From contig JAHRHY010000014.1 of the NCBI GenBank assembly GCA_019671135.1, positions 1,424,001 to 1,488,000 of the forward strand: DNA of 64,000 nt. Direction: 5' to 3'. Source of the DNA: Linnemannia hyalina (lineage: Eukaryota; Mortierellomycota; Mortierellomycetes; Mortierellales; Mortierellaceae). Below, one piece after another: positions 11,501 through 21,092 of this stretch (position 1 is its first letter; every line of letters starts with the position of its first letter). The notes under the pieces are model-generated. The model had not been told where the DNA came from, did not search any database, and saw only the letters and a list, made by a program, of their open reading frames with translations. The position numbers were made by a program, and so were the translations under genes.

Positions 11501-14068
11501 GGCAGACCTATTGTTAACTACACTCATTTGAGAGACAGGAACACATGGAAGGCTCAGTTCTTTGGCGTTGATCCTGAGAGGGCGCTCCTTCGAGACTCCA
11601 GTCTGCTGAGTCGTACTGGCAACCAATACCGCTTTGTCCACCGCTCCGTGTTGGAATACTTTTTCTCTTGCACCATCTCTGGGCCTATCAAGGAGCATGA
11701 TGAATTTGATCCGCCTGTCCATCCCGAAACCTCCGCCGCCTCACCCAGTATTAGCACCCATCCGTTGTCCCAGAGGAACCTTGTCGTTGAGCCGTCGATC
11801 ATCCAGTTTCTGGCCGAGCGCGTGCAGCTGGATTCTAGATTCAAGGACGAGCTCCTCGCCATCATTGAGCAGTCCAAGACCGACAACCAAGCAGCTCGAG
11901 CCGCAGCGAACGCCATCACGATCTTGGTCAAGGCAGGAGTACGATTCAATGGAGCTAATCTTCGGGGTATTCGAGTTCCTGGAGCGGACATGTCTGGAGG
12001 CCAGTTCGACTCTGCACAACTGCAGGAGGCTGACTTGACAGATGTCAACCTCACCAAGAGCTGGATTCGTCAGGTGGACTTCACCAAGGCACAGATGGAG
12101 GGGGTTGAGTTCGGGGAGATGCCGTACCTGAAGGAGAGCACATGGGTAGTCTCGTGCGCCCATTCCCCTGACGGAACATCTCTCGCTGTAGGTCTTGGAG
12201 ACGGCCGCATCAACGTTTACGACACTTCCATATGGACAACAACTCGCACTTTTGAAGGTCATCAAGGGTGGGTTAACAGCCTCGCCTATTCGCCTACAGG
12301 ACATCAACTTCTTTCTGGAGGCGACGACAAGATGGCGAGATTGTGGGACTGCGAGAGTGGGTCGTGCATTTTTGTTCTAGAGGGGCATACCGAGTATGTG
12401 TTGACTGTGGCGTTTTCACCCTCTGGCAAGCAAGTCGCTTCGGCTGGAAAGGACTCGACTGTGAGGCTATGGGATGTTCAGACAGGCGCCAATCCGTTCA
12501 TCTTGACCGGTCATACAGAATGGATTCGTAACGTTTCCTACTCACCCGATGGACATGCGGTTGTGTCTGTTGGCGACGATGAGACGATCCGTTTCTTTGA
12601 CACATTGACTGGACAGCCAAGAGAAGTCTGGGAGACCCAAAGTGGGGATATGAGGAGAGTCGCATTCTCTCCTGGTGGCCTAGAGATTGCCGTAGGTCAT
12701 GGCAATGGGGACTTAGTACTCTACAATACAGCTACCGGCAAACCAACGAGGAACTGGCAGGCTCATGGCAACGATATCACGGGTGTGAGTTTTTCTCCGA
12801 ACAGCCAATGGATCGCCACATGCGGCTATGACAGCACGGTGAAGGTCTGGAGTGCAGCAACAGGATCGGTCCTTTCTGTCTTCACTGCTCATGGTTCTCC
12901 TGTCTTGCAATTAGCCTTTTCGCCAAACCGACCCCAACTCGTCTCGTGTGGTTTTGATTGTACCATCCGAATCTGGGACGTGAGCTCACTGGGGACTGGC
13001 GTGGATGTAGAGGTCGGATCTGACCCGCTGACGGGCGTACTTTTTTCTCCAGACCGCCGAGTTCTCTTCTGTGGCACCGAGTTGGGAGCTGTGCGACAGT
13101 ATGATGCAGTATCTGGAGCGCCCAGTCTAGATATTCCTTGCAGAGACAATCCTGTCAAATGCCTAGTGGTCTCCCCGGATGGTCTTCTAATTGCGTCAGT
13201 TGGAACGGACGACGAATTCGTCGCTGTGTGGAATATTGGAACAGGTCAAACCGATGTTGTGCTGTGCGGTCACAAACAACAGGTGAATGCCATGGCTTTT
13301 TCAGCCGACAGCCGCTGGATTGCCACGGGAAGTGACGACAACACAGTGCGACTTTGGGACGCTCGGTCAGGGACACTCGACCGCGTGCTTGAAGGCCATA
13401 CCGATCGTATTATTTGTTTGATATTCTCGCCGAATAGCCATCGAGTCGTGTCGGGAAGTTGGGATGGAACTATTCAAGCCTGGGATTTGGACAGTCGTGA
13501 ATGTATAGTTGTTATGGATGCTGGCAGTGGTATACAAAGTTGGGCAATATCGGCTTCATCTGATGGCTTGAGGACTGCTTCCAGAAAGTTTGCCAGCAGC
13601 ACTGTTGAGCTTTGGGACGCGGAGAGCGGGGAACTTCAACAAAGTCTAGAGCACAATGACAACGTACAATGCTTTGAACTCTCGTCCTGTGGTCAATGGG
13701 TAGGCGTAAGCTTCCCTGGTTCGGTTTGGCTCTGGAATTTTGCATCTGACAAGACAACAGAAGGGGGAGAAGGTCGAGGAGAGTGGAAGTGTTCGGTGCG
13801 TATCCGAGATGTCTTTGGAGAGGTCGCCAGCATCGCATGGAAACCTAACACGCTGGAGTTTAGCATCGGATGCTTGAATGGTCCCCTTCAAGTGTGGAGA
13901 CTGGTGGAGACGTCGACATCGTCGTCGGATGTATGGTCGGCCCAGTTGGTTTGGGGCGCTGGAAATCCTGTTCTAGCTGCCTCGGATGCCGTTTTTGCTG
14001 ATGCTGTTGGTCTCTCCTCAGGCAATCAGCGGTTGCTCACTCAGCGTTGCATGGGTGCTGCCGCTTAA
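8576..14068 (+). CDS. NACHT-pentapeptide-WD40 NLR-like protein (copy 2)
   Basis: Intronless gene of about 1830 residues, paralogous to the gene at 96-5642. Walker A GDSGAGKS is at about residue 706, with Walker B FALICDGYDE about 70 residues later. Pentapeptide-like repeats and about 14 WD40 blades follow. Compared with copy 1 it lacks about 14 residues between the N-terminal polar region and the GPGDTSDA segment. It ends with six extra residues (CMGAAA) because the copy 1 stop codon is changed. The segment after VNKRRL up to the YRFVHRSVLEYFF motif is far more diverged than its flanks. Several blades differ at inter-blade loop positions (for example HRGRIS against HQGWVN). The start is chosen as in copy 1 (aaccATGtcc). 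Same inferred sensor role; ligand unknown. Confidence 0.9.
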   Translation: MSFSSPQANSAPSPPSSASSEHPEITVDGQRVLPQIEDTATLGRASSKSSDVPTIAQGLAAIQLGPANSLSPHGPGDTSDAKSVSTGRSSKSGFRKRLSRFFKGDPKVKDTVPASAVISAPVTLVGTKGRIQPAAPDRNTVPVSLGLHSPAHSTEMLSTPLVVPATQPQPSPAASRTLRVNIFPENVIEPIYKTDLPKPHARVDKTPQLVYCCSLLSKAQGPLQPISDNDVSLGPPLDDKEKEWVQLIDPILQERYRWLVEQLVRAFADNPLKASDVVTEIVLVGPVLDRDTYRSLLSCFISNFEQTSALDVTLLQGLVQLVECASSGYLVDDDLVRIATVLSKELSITHIGTSDHPLRLTLSLARVLDVMVAGKVKDLNRERDHQPMLQLLDGLKDNENVVQRYEATYAYQALQYAPDDETPLQVLWRYGKVAAAGAGAVSSVFKLDPEGLLKGIESLQEIGAAVVGAVSTGIEVVEALRVGADGAARASENKFDFMKKRSWYLALQGTALFIHQGRLSDFNLVVSQAPCRHNANFQWGVCRQLGEIAVDPLWDVLVRQQAVDFLGELYRSGSDWKLHVDIKRWILTILIQISGISDVSIKDRAVALLLDLKKDDTTEFLGSFSLSRRLHQPTASPLLAQVQEIIKVEYDLHVLRLMRIDDYKQAVYIDPMAKLNLQDTDDNLFPLMDKVRDFMAGDTQVMLILGDSGAGKSTFNRHLEHKLWQEYKAGGRIPLFINLPSLERPERDLVAEQLRTYNFLEDQIRELKLHRQFALICDGYDESQLTSNLHTTNLFNQYGQWDIKLLITCRTQYLGPDYRSRFEPKTVDRSARVANDLFQQAVIAPFTREQIEDYVEHYVPLEPRTWVKKDYMDKLEAIPNLMDLVRNPFLLTMSLEALPTVVQGKTDLSRLRITRAELYDTFVVHWMAVNKRRLQDQHLSESSQTALDFLCDDGFERNGILYQMDMAASIFQKQDGRPIVNYTHLRDRNTWKAQFFGVDPERALLRDSSLLSRTGNQYRFVHRSVLEYFFSCTISGPIKEHDEFDPPVHPETSAASPSISTHPLSQRNLVVEPSIIQFLAERVQLDSRFKDELLAIIEQSKTDNQAARAAANAITILVKAGVRFNGANLRGIRVPGADMSGGQFDSAQLQEADLTDVNLTKSWIRQVDFTKAQMEGVEFGEMPYLKESTWVVSCAHSPDGTSLAVGLGDGRINVYDTSIWTTTRTFEGHQGWVNSLAYSPTGHQLLSGGDDKMARLWDCESGSCIFVLEGHTEYVLTVAFSPSGKQVASAGKDSTVRLWDVQTGANPFILTGHTEWIRNVSYSPDGHAVVSVGDDETIRFFDTLTGQPREVWETQSGDMRRVAFSPGGLEIAVGHGNGDLVLYNTATGKPTRNWQAHGNDITGVSFSPNSQWIATCGYDSTVKVWSAATGSVLSVFTAHGSPVLQLAFSPNRPQLVSCGFDCTIRIWDVSSLGTGVDVEVGSDPLTGVLFSPDRRVLFCGTELGAVRQYDAVSGAPSLDIPCRDNPVKCLVVSPDGLLIASVGTDDEFVAVWNIGTGQTDVVLCGHKQQVNAMAFSADSRWIATGSDDNTVRLWDARSGTLDRVLEGHTDRIICLIFSPNSHRVVSGSWDGTIQAWDLDSRECIVVMDAGSGIQSWAISASSDGLRTASRKFASSTVELWDAESGELQQSLEHNDNVQCFELSSCGQWVGVSFPGSVWLWNFASDKTTEGGEGRGEWKCSVRIRDVFGEVASIAWKPNTLEFSIGCLNGPLQVWRLVETSTSSSDVWSAQLVWGAGNPVLAASDAVFADAVGLSSGNQRLLTQRCMGAAA

Positions 14069-14287
14069 ACAACATAGTTCATTACACAATCTTTTATATA
14101 TAGAGAGACATTAGGCATGTTCGTTGGTAACCTTTCAATTTTTACTGAAGGCGATGGCGCCAATCAATAGCAAAGCTTATTTTTGTTCTTTGAATGCTGT
14201 GCTGTGTTTTTCATTATTGGTGCTGATAGAGTTGCTATTAGTGGTGCTGAGATACGTTCAGTATGAGGAGTAAAAGATAACAGCACA

Positions 14288-15167
14288 CTACTTTGAAGCA
14301 TCAACCAAGTCCCCTTTTCAACCCCATTCACACCATCGCGATAATCCGATAAGTCTCATTCATCTCCTCCCGGGTATTCATCACAAACGGCCCAATCTGG
14401 ACAACGGTCTCCCTCTACCCCCCCCGCTATCAGTACAAAATGCGCTGCCTCATCCTTTGTATAGACCCTGGCGATGATGGTACTATCCTCGGAGAAAAGG
14501 AGGATATGACGAGCTTTTGCCTCGGTCTCGCTGTTCGGATCCCAGATGTATGCGGTGCCGTTGAGAAAGTAAATGAATTCGTTGTATGTCGCCGGGATGG
14601 TTTGGGTGACGGTTTGGTTCTTGTCCATCTTGAAGTCAAGAAATATTGTCGGTGTTGGTATAGATTTGAGACTTGACGCCGTGAGATACTCCGGGGATGA
14701 CTTTGACGACGACACCATCCTGAGGTCTGGCGCGCGGGATCTGACCGTCGAGGAGTTCCTGGTGCTGTGGCTCACACATTTTGTGCTCCTTGGGCAAATT
14801 GATCCACATCTGGAGTCCATGAGTGCAGATCTGAGACTTGGCCGACATCTCCGAGTGGACAATACCACGATCAGCACTCATCCACTGCAAGTCGCCCAGT
14901 CCAATGGTTCTTTTGCGTCCTAATGTCCCCGTGCTGGAACTGTCCCTCGAACGTGTAAGTGACAGTCTCGAATCCGCAGTGGGGATGGTCAAGGAAGCCA
15001 CCGTTCTTGTCGACAGGGAATTCGTCAAGCATGAGGAAGGGGTCGTGGTTGTGGAGTTCAGGGCGTCCGATGGATCAGCGGACACGGGCACCGATTCACT
15101 TGGGTTGTTCTCTGGAGAGGACGGACTCTGTGATGGGGCGGGAGAAGGGAGTTGATGTGGCAGCCAT
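14288..15167 (-). pseudogene. Pirin pseudogene, copy 2
   Basis: Pirin relic downstream of the second NACHT gene, read from the ATG at 15167. Visible pirin signatures include SIGRPELHNHDPFLMLDEF, HPHCGFETVTY (the second metal-ligand His region, with Arg changed to Cys), GDLQWMSADRGIVHSEM and MWINLPKEHKM. Lesions differ from copy 1: stops within the first 35 codons, a frameshift before GDLQWM, another in the run before NTDNIS, and a G-run frameshift near the C-terminus. Unlike copy 1, the DRG residues before IVHSEM are kept. The upstream 100 bp, including a CCAAT box near 15350, is conserved with copy 1. Confidence 0.82.
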
Positions 15168-15738
15168 GTTGTTTTGTTGTCTTTGTTATTGGATAAGGAA
15201 GGGTAGTGTGTGAATGAGAATAATGGAAAAAACTGTTGTTGTAGTCGAGTGAAGTTTGAAGACGTTTTTGGTGAGATGAAGAGGCAAGATACGTGGAAGG
15301 TCGTTCGCTTTTATACTTTGTCCTTCTGCCTCCATCAATTGATCGATTGACCAATGAGAAGTGACTAAGCATAAATGGGGGGGAGGCTTAGAAATCTTTT
15401 CATGATTAAGCATTACTAGATACGTCCTAAGAAGCAGGTTCCATACAAGGACAGAAAGATAGGGCCCAGATACGGACGATATACGAAAGTCTTGAACAGC
15501 CATCGTCCATGTAATACAGGCCACCATTGACCATGGCACATTACGCGAGAAAATGGAGATCCCAAACGAAACGAAAAGGGTTTTTCATCTTGCTATTGAA
15601 ACGGTGGAGAATATCACATCACACCTTTCTCGTATCGCGTTCCAACAATATTCATTGAAGATCAATATTCCTACAGCAACAACGTATCATCTTTTTATTT
15701 TTCATTATTCTTAGTCCTGTAGATGCGCAAAAGGTATT
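15168..15738. promoter_or_regulatory. Former pirin promoter and 3' spacer of the methyltransferase gene
   Basis: About 570 bp with no gene. The first 450 bp align with about 6750-7170 and represent the ancestral upstream region of the pirin gene, with CCAAT in 'gaccaatgagaagtga'. The rest, up to the methyltransferase stop codon, is A/T-rich spacer. Confidence 0.5.
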
Positions 15739-16784
15739 CTATTTGCGGCGCCAGACACCAATCTTCTCTTTTCCTTGACGCGCCTCAAACGAGGAGCAAT
15801 CATCAACAATGAGGCAATCAAAGTTGGCATCGAGGAAAGAGTGGTACTGGTCGACACTGACGGCGAAGGGAGGTCCGTCGGTGTGATTGCCGATGGGAAA
15901 CATCAATGTGATAAGAATGCCGTCCTTGGGGATGATTTCAGCCATACGACGACCCCAGTCTGCGCGAAGAGTTGGAGGAATTGCGCAGAAGAAGCTATTA
16001 ACCAATGAGATGAACAACACGTTACAGTGAGATTGGGCTGTCCGAAAGGAGATAGGAAGAATTCAATTGGTAACAGTAAGTACACAAGACGATGATGACG
16101 TACGTGTAGTCGTAAACGAGCTGGAAGCCGCCGGCGGGGGTTTCAAACTCGAAGAAGTCGCCAACGAAGAACTCGGCGACCGACTCGGAAATGCCCTTCT
16201 CAGTGCGGATCTAATTACCATAAAGCGTCAAACCAATTTATGTTTGTAAATATTAGTACGCGTCTACTTCCTTACGATCCTCCTATTATGTCACTCCGCC
16301 CTTGTCATACTCCACACTTCGCGTCCACACCGTTTCAGCACCATCTTCTTTCAACTTACATCCTTGCACTGCTGGACAGCAATGGGACTGATATCCAACC
16401 CATAGGCCTTGCGGTGCTCATTTCCGAGGTAAAAAACATCGACACCACGCCCGCACCCAGGGACGAGGACGTTGCCGGACTTGGGGATCTGGGCCGAGAT
16501 GGGCTTCTTTTCGATGACTTCGATCAAGGCGGGGTTGGGGACGGCCTGGTCCCAGGGATGGATGTCGCGGCGCCAGAGCTCATTCCAGCCGTCTGTTAGT
16601 GTTTAGGGCACCGTGGGAAAGTGGGAAAGGAAAGGAAGGAGAGATGGAAGGAGAGTGAGTTTGGTTAGTAAGAGTGAATGAGGAATGTCAATGCAAGAGT
16701 GTGATGGTGGAGGTGACAAATATGGAGAGTATGAGAGTGGCTGTTACCTTTCTGTTTGACGATTTCTTGGGTATCGTTGCTCAT
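15739..16784 (-). CDS. TPMT-family thiol/thiopurine S-methyltransferase
   Basis: Four-exon gene: 16748-16784, 16360-16592, 16104-16210 and 15739-15994. All junctions are GT-AG and in frame, giving 210 residues. It starts MSNDTQEIVKQK. The SAM-binding glycine loop is in VLVPGCGRGVDVFYL, followed by GLDISPIAVQQC. Later family motifs are VYDYTFFCAIPP, WGRRMAEII, LITLMFPI, GPPFAVSVDQY, and the C-terminal FEARQGKEKIGVWRRK. This is the thiopurine/thiocyanate methyltransferase family: SAM-dependent S-methylation of small thiols or thiocyanate, usually cytosolic. The substrate cannot be told from sequence. A 6.4-kb transposon is inserted about 225 bp upstream of the start, so the promoter may be cut short or replaced by the element's end. 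Confidence 0.92.
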
Positions 16785-17000
16785 GGTGATCCGATGGTGG
16801 TTGTGTGTGTGTGTGTTCGTTTGTGTGAAGGGAGGGAGGGAGGTGTGGGGAAGAGTTGCAAAGAATATGAAAAAGTGGGCGTGCGATCCGCCTTATATAC
16901 TTTTTTGTCGACCGGAAGCCGGCAAAATAAGAGTCGCAAACAGCGCAGCGTGTGTTTGTGGGTATGCAGAGAATTCGATCGAAGGCACAGATGGAGAGAA

Positions 17001-17009
17001 GGAAGAAGG
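17001..17009. other. Target-site duplication, left
   Basis: The 9-mer ggaagaagg immediately precedes the left terminal inverted repeat. It recurs right after the right one at 23440-23448. If the terminal T/A pair is counted as target, the repeat can be read as 10-11 bp. Confidence 0.85.
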
Positions 17010-17391
17010 TAGTCTCGCTGCCAGCCCATTTTCACTTTACGTGGGTCGGGATCCTATCCCGAAGCCTTCACGAAGTGAAGGTCTGGGGGAATACAAGGGG
17101 TAGACATGCCTGCACACGAAATTTCCATCCTAAAAAGGAAATAATCTTTGACAGGCAGTGAGAGCACCCTCAAAGGCGCTGTCTTTTTTGCTTCATCATC
17201 CCACCTCTTCTTCATCACCTTCGCCATCCCCCTTCCTTCCCGCCTAAGCATCTGATCCTTTCTCTTTCAGTTCATACTTCTTCTGCGTCGACCCATTCCT
17301 TAAGCAATAAACTACTCTCTCTTTTCCCTCCATCTTTATCTTCACCTTCCATCTGCCTGTTGCCTGGTGCCTGTTGCCTGTCCGTTATGGC
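17010..17391 (+). repeat. Left terminal inverted repeat
   Basis: Matches the reverse complement of 23071-23439. Near the tip are two small palindromes: CGGGA/TCCCG at 17047-17061 and CCTTCAC/GTGAAGG at 17065-17081, likely protein-binding or hairpin sites. The inner end includes the ATGGCC start of the DUF6589-like gene. A short internal duplication of tgcctgttgcctg near 17360-17380 accounts for its extra length. Confidence 0.92.
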
Positions 17392-20300
17392 CAAAGTCAA
17401 AGGATTCAAACAATATCAGGGTCCTAAAAACCAAACCATTCAAAAAACATCTAATGGTATCGACCCTTCTCTCCCGCCTCAGACACCCCCTCGCCCTCCT
17501 TCAACTCCTTCAACACCTGCCACGCCTGCCACGCCTGCCACGCCTGCCACGCCTTCTCGCCCTCCTGCCACGCCTTCTCGCCCTCCTGCCACGCCTTCTC
17601 GCCCTCCTGCCACGCCTTATCGCCCGCCTTCAACACCTTCCCGTGCCTCTGCCACCCCAAGTCGACCCACTGCTACACCTAGTCGGACTTACGGCACACC
17701 CATTCGCGCCGGCCATTATCCAAATATAACCTTTGCTTCTCAAGCATTTGTCAAGAATGCAGATGGCTCCGCGATCAATATCTCGGCTCCTTCGCCTCCG
17801 CCAAGGGGTGTGACAGACCGCAGGCTTTTGGATATTTTCGACATGTTGCATTCCCATGGTTTCAGTATGGGGACGTTCTTGGTGGAAGCTGCCGATTCCA
17901 AGGACCCCGAGGTCAAAAAAAGGTCGACAAGTTCTACCAGCAAAATGGCCCTTCAAGAATCGTCGAATGCTGGGGCAAGCATCTAGAGCGAAAATGGACG
18001 GATTACACCTTCATCGAGAGCGCCGTCAACGTAATCAGAAAGCGAGTTCAGACCGACCTCAACCGGATTGTCAACAAAAAGGCCTTTTGTCATCCTGCCA
18101 ACTCAATCAGCCGCAAGAAGATCCACAACTTTTCTATGAAGCGCCTGAGGCGCACCCTTGAGACAACAGCACCCACTCTCACTCAAGTCCTTGTTGCATT
18201 GATGCCAACAAATGTAACAGCAAAGGCGCAAGATTCGAGTCCGAATATGAATGACGAGGACGTTTTCTCTCTTGCTTCGAGGATAGATCCCGAGGCACCT
18301 CCTTCATTAGTTGCAGCAGCGCCACCGTCCGCCGTGAACCTGGAATTGGAATCGATTGTAGGCTCGGATGACGATTTGTACGCAGATTCAGAATCGGACT
18401 CGCACTTGGCCCTGGACTCCAATTCGGACTCGGACGCGGAGTCAGACGCTCTTGTCGACACTGTAGCGGCTCCAATCACCGTGACCGCTTCAGTCACCGC
18501 GGCCCCTACCCTTGTGGACACTGTTGCCGGTTTAAATACCCTTATAGAAATACCCGACCAGATTCTCGACTTTGAGAAAATGTTACTAATTGAATCGGAT
18601 GCAGAGGACGAGGACGAACACTTATGGGTGGATCAGGAGCGGATATTGGCAAACAAGTCAGACCCTAATCCAGACCCGGACCCAGGCTCCTTTGTTGCTA
18701 CCGTCGGCAGCATGTTGGTGTTTATGAGGAGCGAAAGATCCAACTATCTACAGATGATGATGGGTATGTGAAATATATATTGTTTTGTTGAACCAGAAAT
18801 TTAATTAACAAAAACCGCTCTGTCAAAACCATGCCCACTTAAACATTCATTTTTTTTATTAGGGCTTCATTTGCGTGGAATGTCTTGTCCAAAGCAGTTG
18901 ATCACACTTCTCAGCGTTATGAATCTCTCGATGAGCTACAAGACCACCACGATTGGACTCAAATCGTTGGCGAAGGACCATTATAGACTGCTGCGAGTAG
19001 CAGCACACACTCGCCAGGTACGTATAGAAGTCGGTCGTATCTAGAGCATTAAGACACACATGCAAGTGAGAAGCCATAAGCTGAAGTACCAATTCATCGT
19101 TGGTCTGAACGAACGGTCATTGTTAGGTCAACTAAAACTGGCGCAAATTTATATTGCGGACAAAATTAACCAGTTTTTTTCTTACTTTTTTACCAATCTA
19201 CATCTCTAACACCAGGTTATTTTTTTATACGACAATTTCAACCAAGTGAGATCGGTGCGCCATCAGACCAAGGACCACAAAGGATCGTTTTTAAGTGGTA
19301 CAACTGGAACCATTGTGGTGGGAGAGAATCTCGGCGAGGAGTTGACGTCTCGTGGTCCAATCACACCAGCACTTCTTGATATCATGCTCAACAAATCGGA
19401 TATGGAGCAGTTCAAGGTTGTTTACCGGCATCACCTGTCAAGGGTTCTCAAACCGGGACTCAAAAGTGGTTCTCTATCCACAAGCCTTAGGATCCCCCCG
19501 ATCACACCTTTATCACCCCCGGGTGACGGAGGCTTACGAGATGGCAGCTATGGAGATCGACCAATCGTCCGTGGAAGAAAACATGCTGGTGCTGGAAGAG
19601 ATGCGGAAAGTGATTGGCAAGTGTAAGGGGTCGTTCGAACTATTGAAGATGCTTATTGCTGGGGATCACCTATCAGTCTCTAGGATCCATAGCTTGAAGG
19701 AAAGAAAAATTGGAGACGTTAATCCATTCGACCAACTGCTATGGGCTATTCCAGTCTTACAGCTGTTTCACATGCAGATGATCCTCTGTTCGGCCATTCT
19801 TCGTATACACCATGGACACATTGCTCAACCAGGATCACTCTACTACTACAAAACCAAGTTGGGCCGCAGGAGACTGAACTTGGATTCCCCCTGCCATCAT
19901 TCAGCTGATGAGTTTTTGCGTACTGTGTTTGCTGCAATGGTCAAGCAAATGTGGCAAGCGAAGCATGTAAGTTTTGTTCAAAAAAATGTCTCTGATATGC
20001 TGTTTTCATCTGAATACTAAGGTCTTCAACTTTCATACCATCGCCTACTTTTTAGAATAGCAACCCGCAGGGCGCAGGATCCATACCAGGCGACAACTTT
20101 CTCACAGAACTCAACGACCTCGTCAGCTCCAACTTTTTCGACTCAGACACTCTACGCGGTGAATACTCTACAACAAACGTCAACTGTCTTCTCTTTATAA
20201 GAGATATGGTGGTTTACATTGAGTTTTGTAGCGCCATCAAGGACGGGGATATTGGGCGCATTGAACAGATTCTGAAAAGAATCACAATTATGTTTCAAGC

Positions 20301-20919
20301 CAGCAACAATAAGAACTACGCCCTAGAGTTGCTTCGCCTCAGATACAATATTAAACACAAATGGACCGACACTAGGAAACGCGCCATCTTTTCATCTCTT
20401 TTAATCAACACACAAGGTCTTCCTCACCGATGGATTGCCGGCGACTTGTATCAGGAATTCAACAACCTTCTTACGAAGAGGACCCATGCCACTGTCGGCT
20501 TCAAAACCTCAACAATGGCGTACATCACTCCTTTGATTCGTCTATTCCATGTGATCCACAAAAAAATGCGCGCGGAGTATAAGTTGACAGAGGAGTCAGC
20601 CTTTCATAGGGATGTGACGCCAGAAGGTGATATTCTGATCATCATGAACTCGTTGAAGGAGAGCAATATTTTGGGTGTCGAAAAGTGTCCCGTTGCACAC
20701 GAAGGAGTTGCGCCTGTTCAAGATTTGATGGTGGAGGGTGTGCAAGCTTTGCAGAAGGGAGGCTTTGCGAGATTCGTCAAGCGCATGACGGAGGAAGAGT
20801 CCGACAGGGTCGATAATACTGCGACAGAGTTGGAGGAAGCCTTGTCGGATGAAATGCTGATTCGTCTTGACAAAGAACGCAGTCGAAGTGAGAAATACCT
20901 GAACTCGTTATTTAATTAA
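17387..20919 (+). CDS. DUF6589-like transposon protein (frameshifted)
   Basis: The start ATG at 17387 lies inside the TIR. Suggested exons: 17387-18763, 18863-19017, 19216-19966 and 20056-20919, with good GT-AG introns. The N-terminal region has Pro-Ser-Thr tandem repeats (PATPSRPP type, 17517-17650) and an acidic Asp/Ser stretch. The core contains MRSERSNYLQMMMGLHLRG, KTTTIGLKSLAKD, VIFLYDNFNQVRSVRHQTKD and GDIGRIEQILKRITIMFQ, which I recognise as the pattern of the fungal DUF6589 family. The frame breaks twice: at an A7 run (17915-17921), where a -1 shift restores reading, and near 19440-19490, where KWFSIHKP and LGSPRSHLYHPRVTEAYEM sit in different frames. It may be decayed, carry assembly errors, or use frameshifting at the first site. 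Its biochemical role is unknown. Confidence 0.72.
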
Positions 20920-21092
20920 ATAATATGAAATCAAAAGTGAAAGAGTGAAAGACAGGGCCACCGGCACAATTGTTGAAGTGAAAGAAGACAAAAGGTCACT
21001 CGTAGTTAACCACATGTAAAATAAGAAAACGCATCAGCGGCTAATACACGTTACGTTTTGCCGCCTAAATAAGGTACACACACTCAAACATT
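20920..21092. other. Convergent 3' spacer inside the transposon
   Basis: This 173-bp stretch separates the stop codons of the two transposon genes. It is A/T-rich and presumably holds both polyadenylation regions. No other feature is seen. Confidence 0.5.

Larger units (their letters stand above)
8480..15650. repeat. Tandem segmental duplication, unit 2
   Basis: Second copy of the NACHT-WD40 plus pirin unit, in the same orientation as unit 1. Coding identity is very high across most of the NACHT gene. Exceptions are a 14-codon deletion near the N-terminus and a strongly diverged block at about 11380-11640. Confidence 0.85.
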
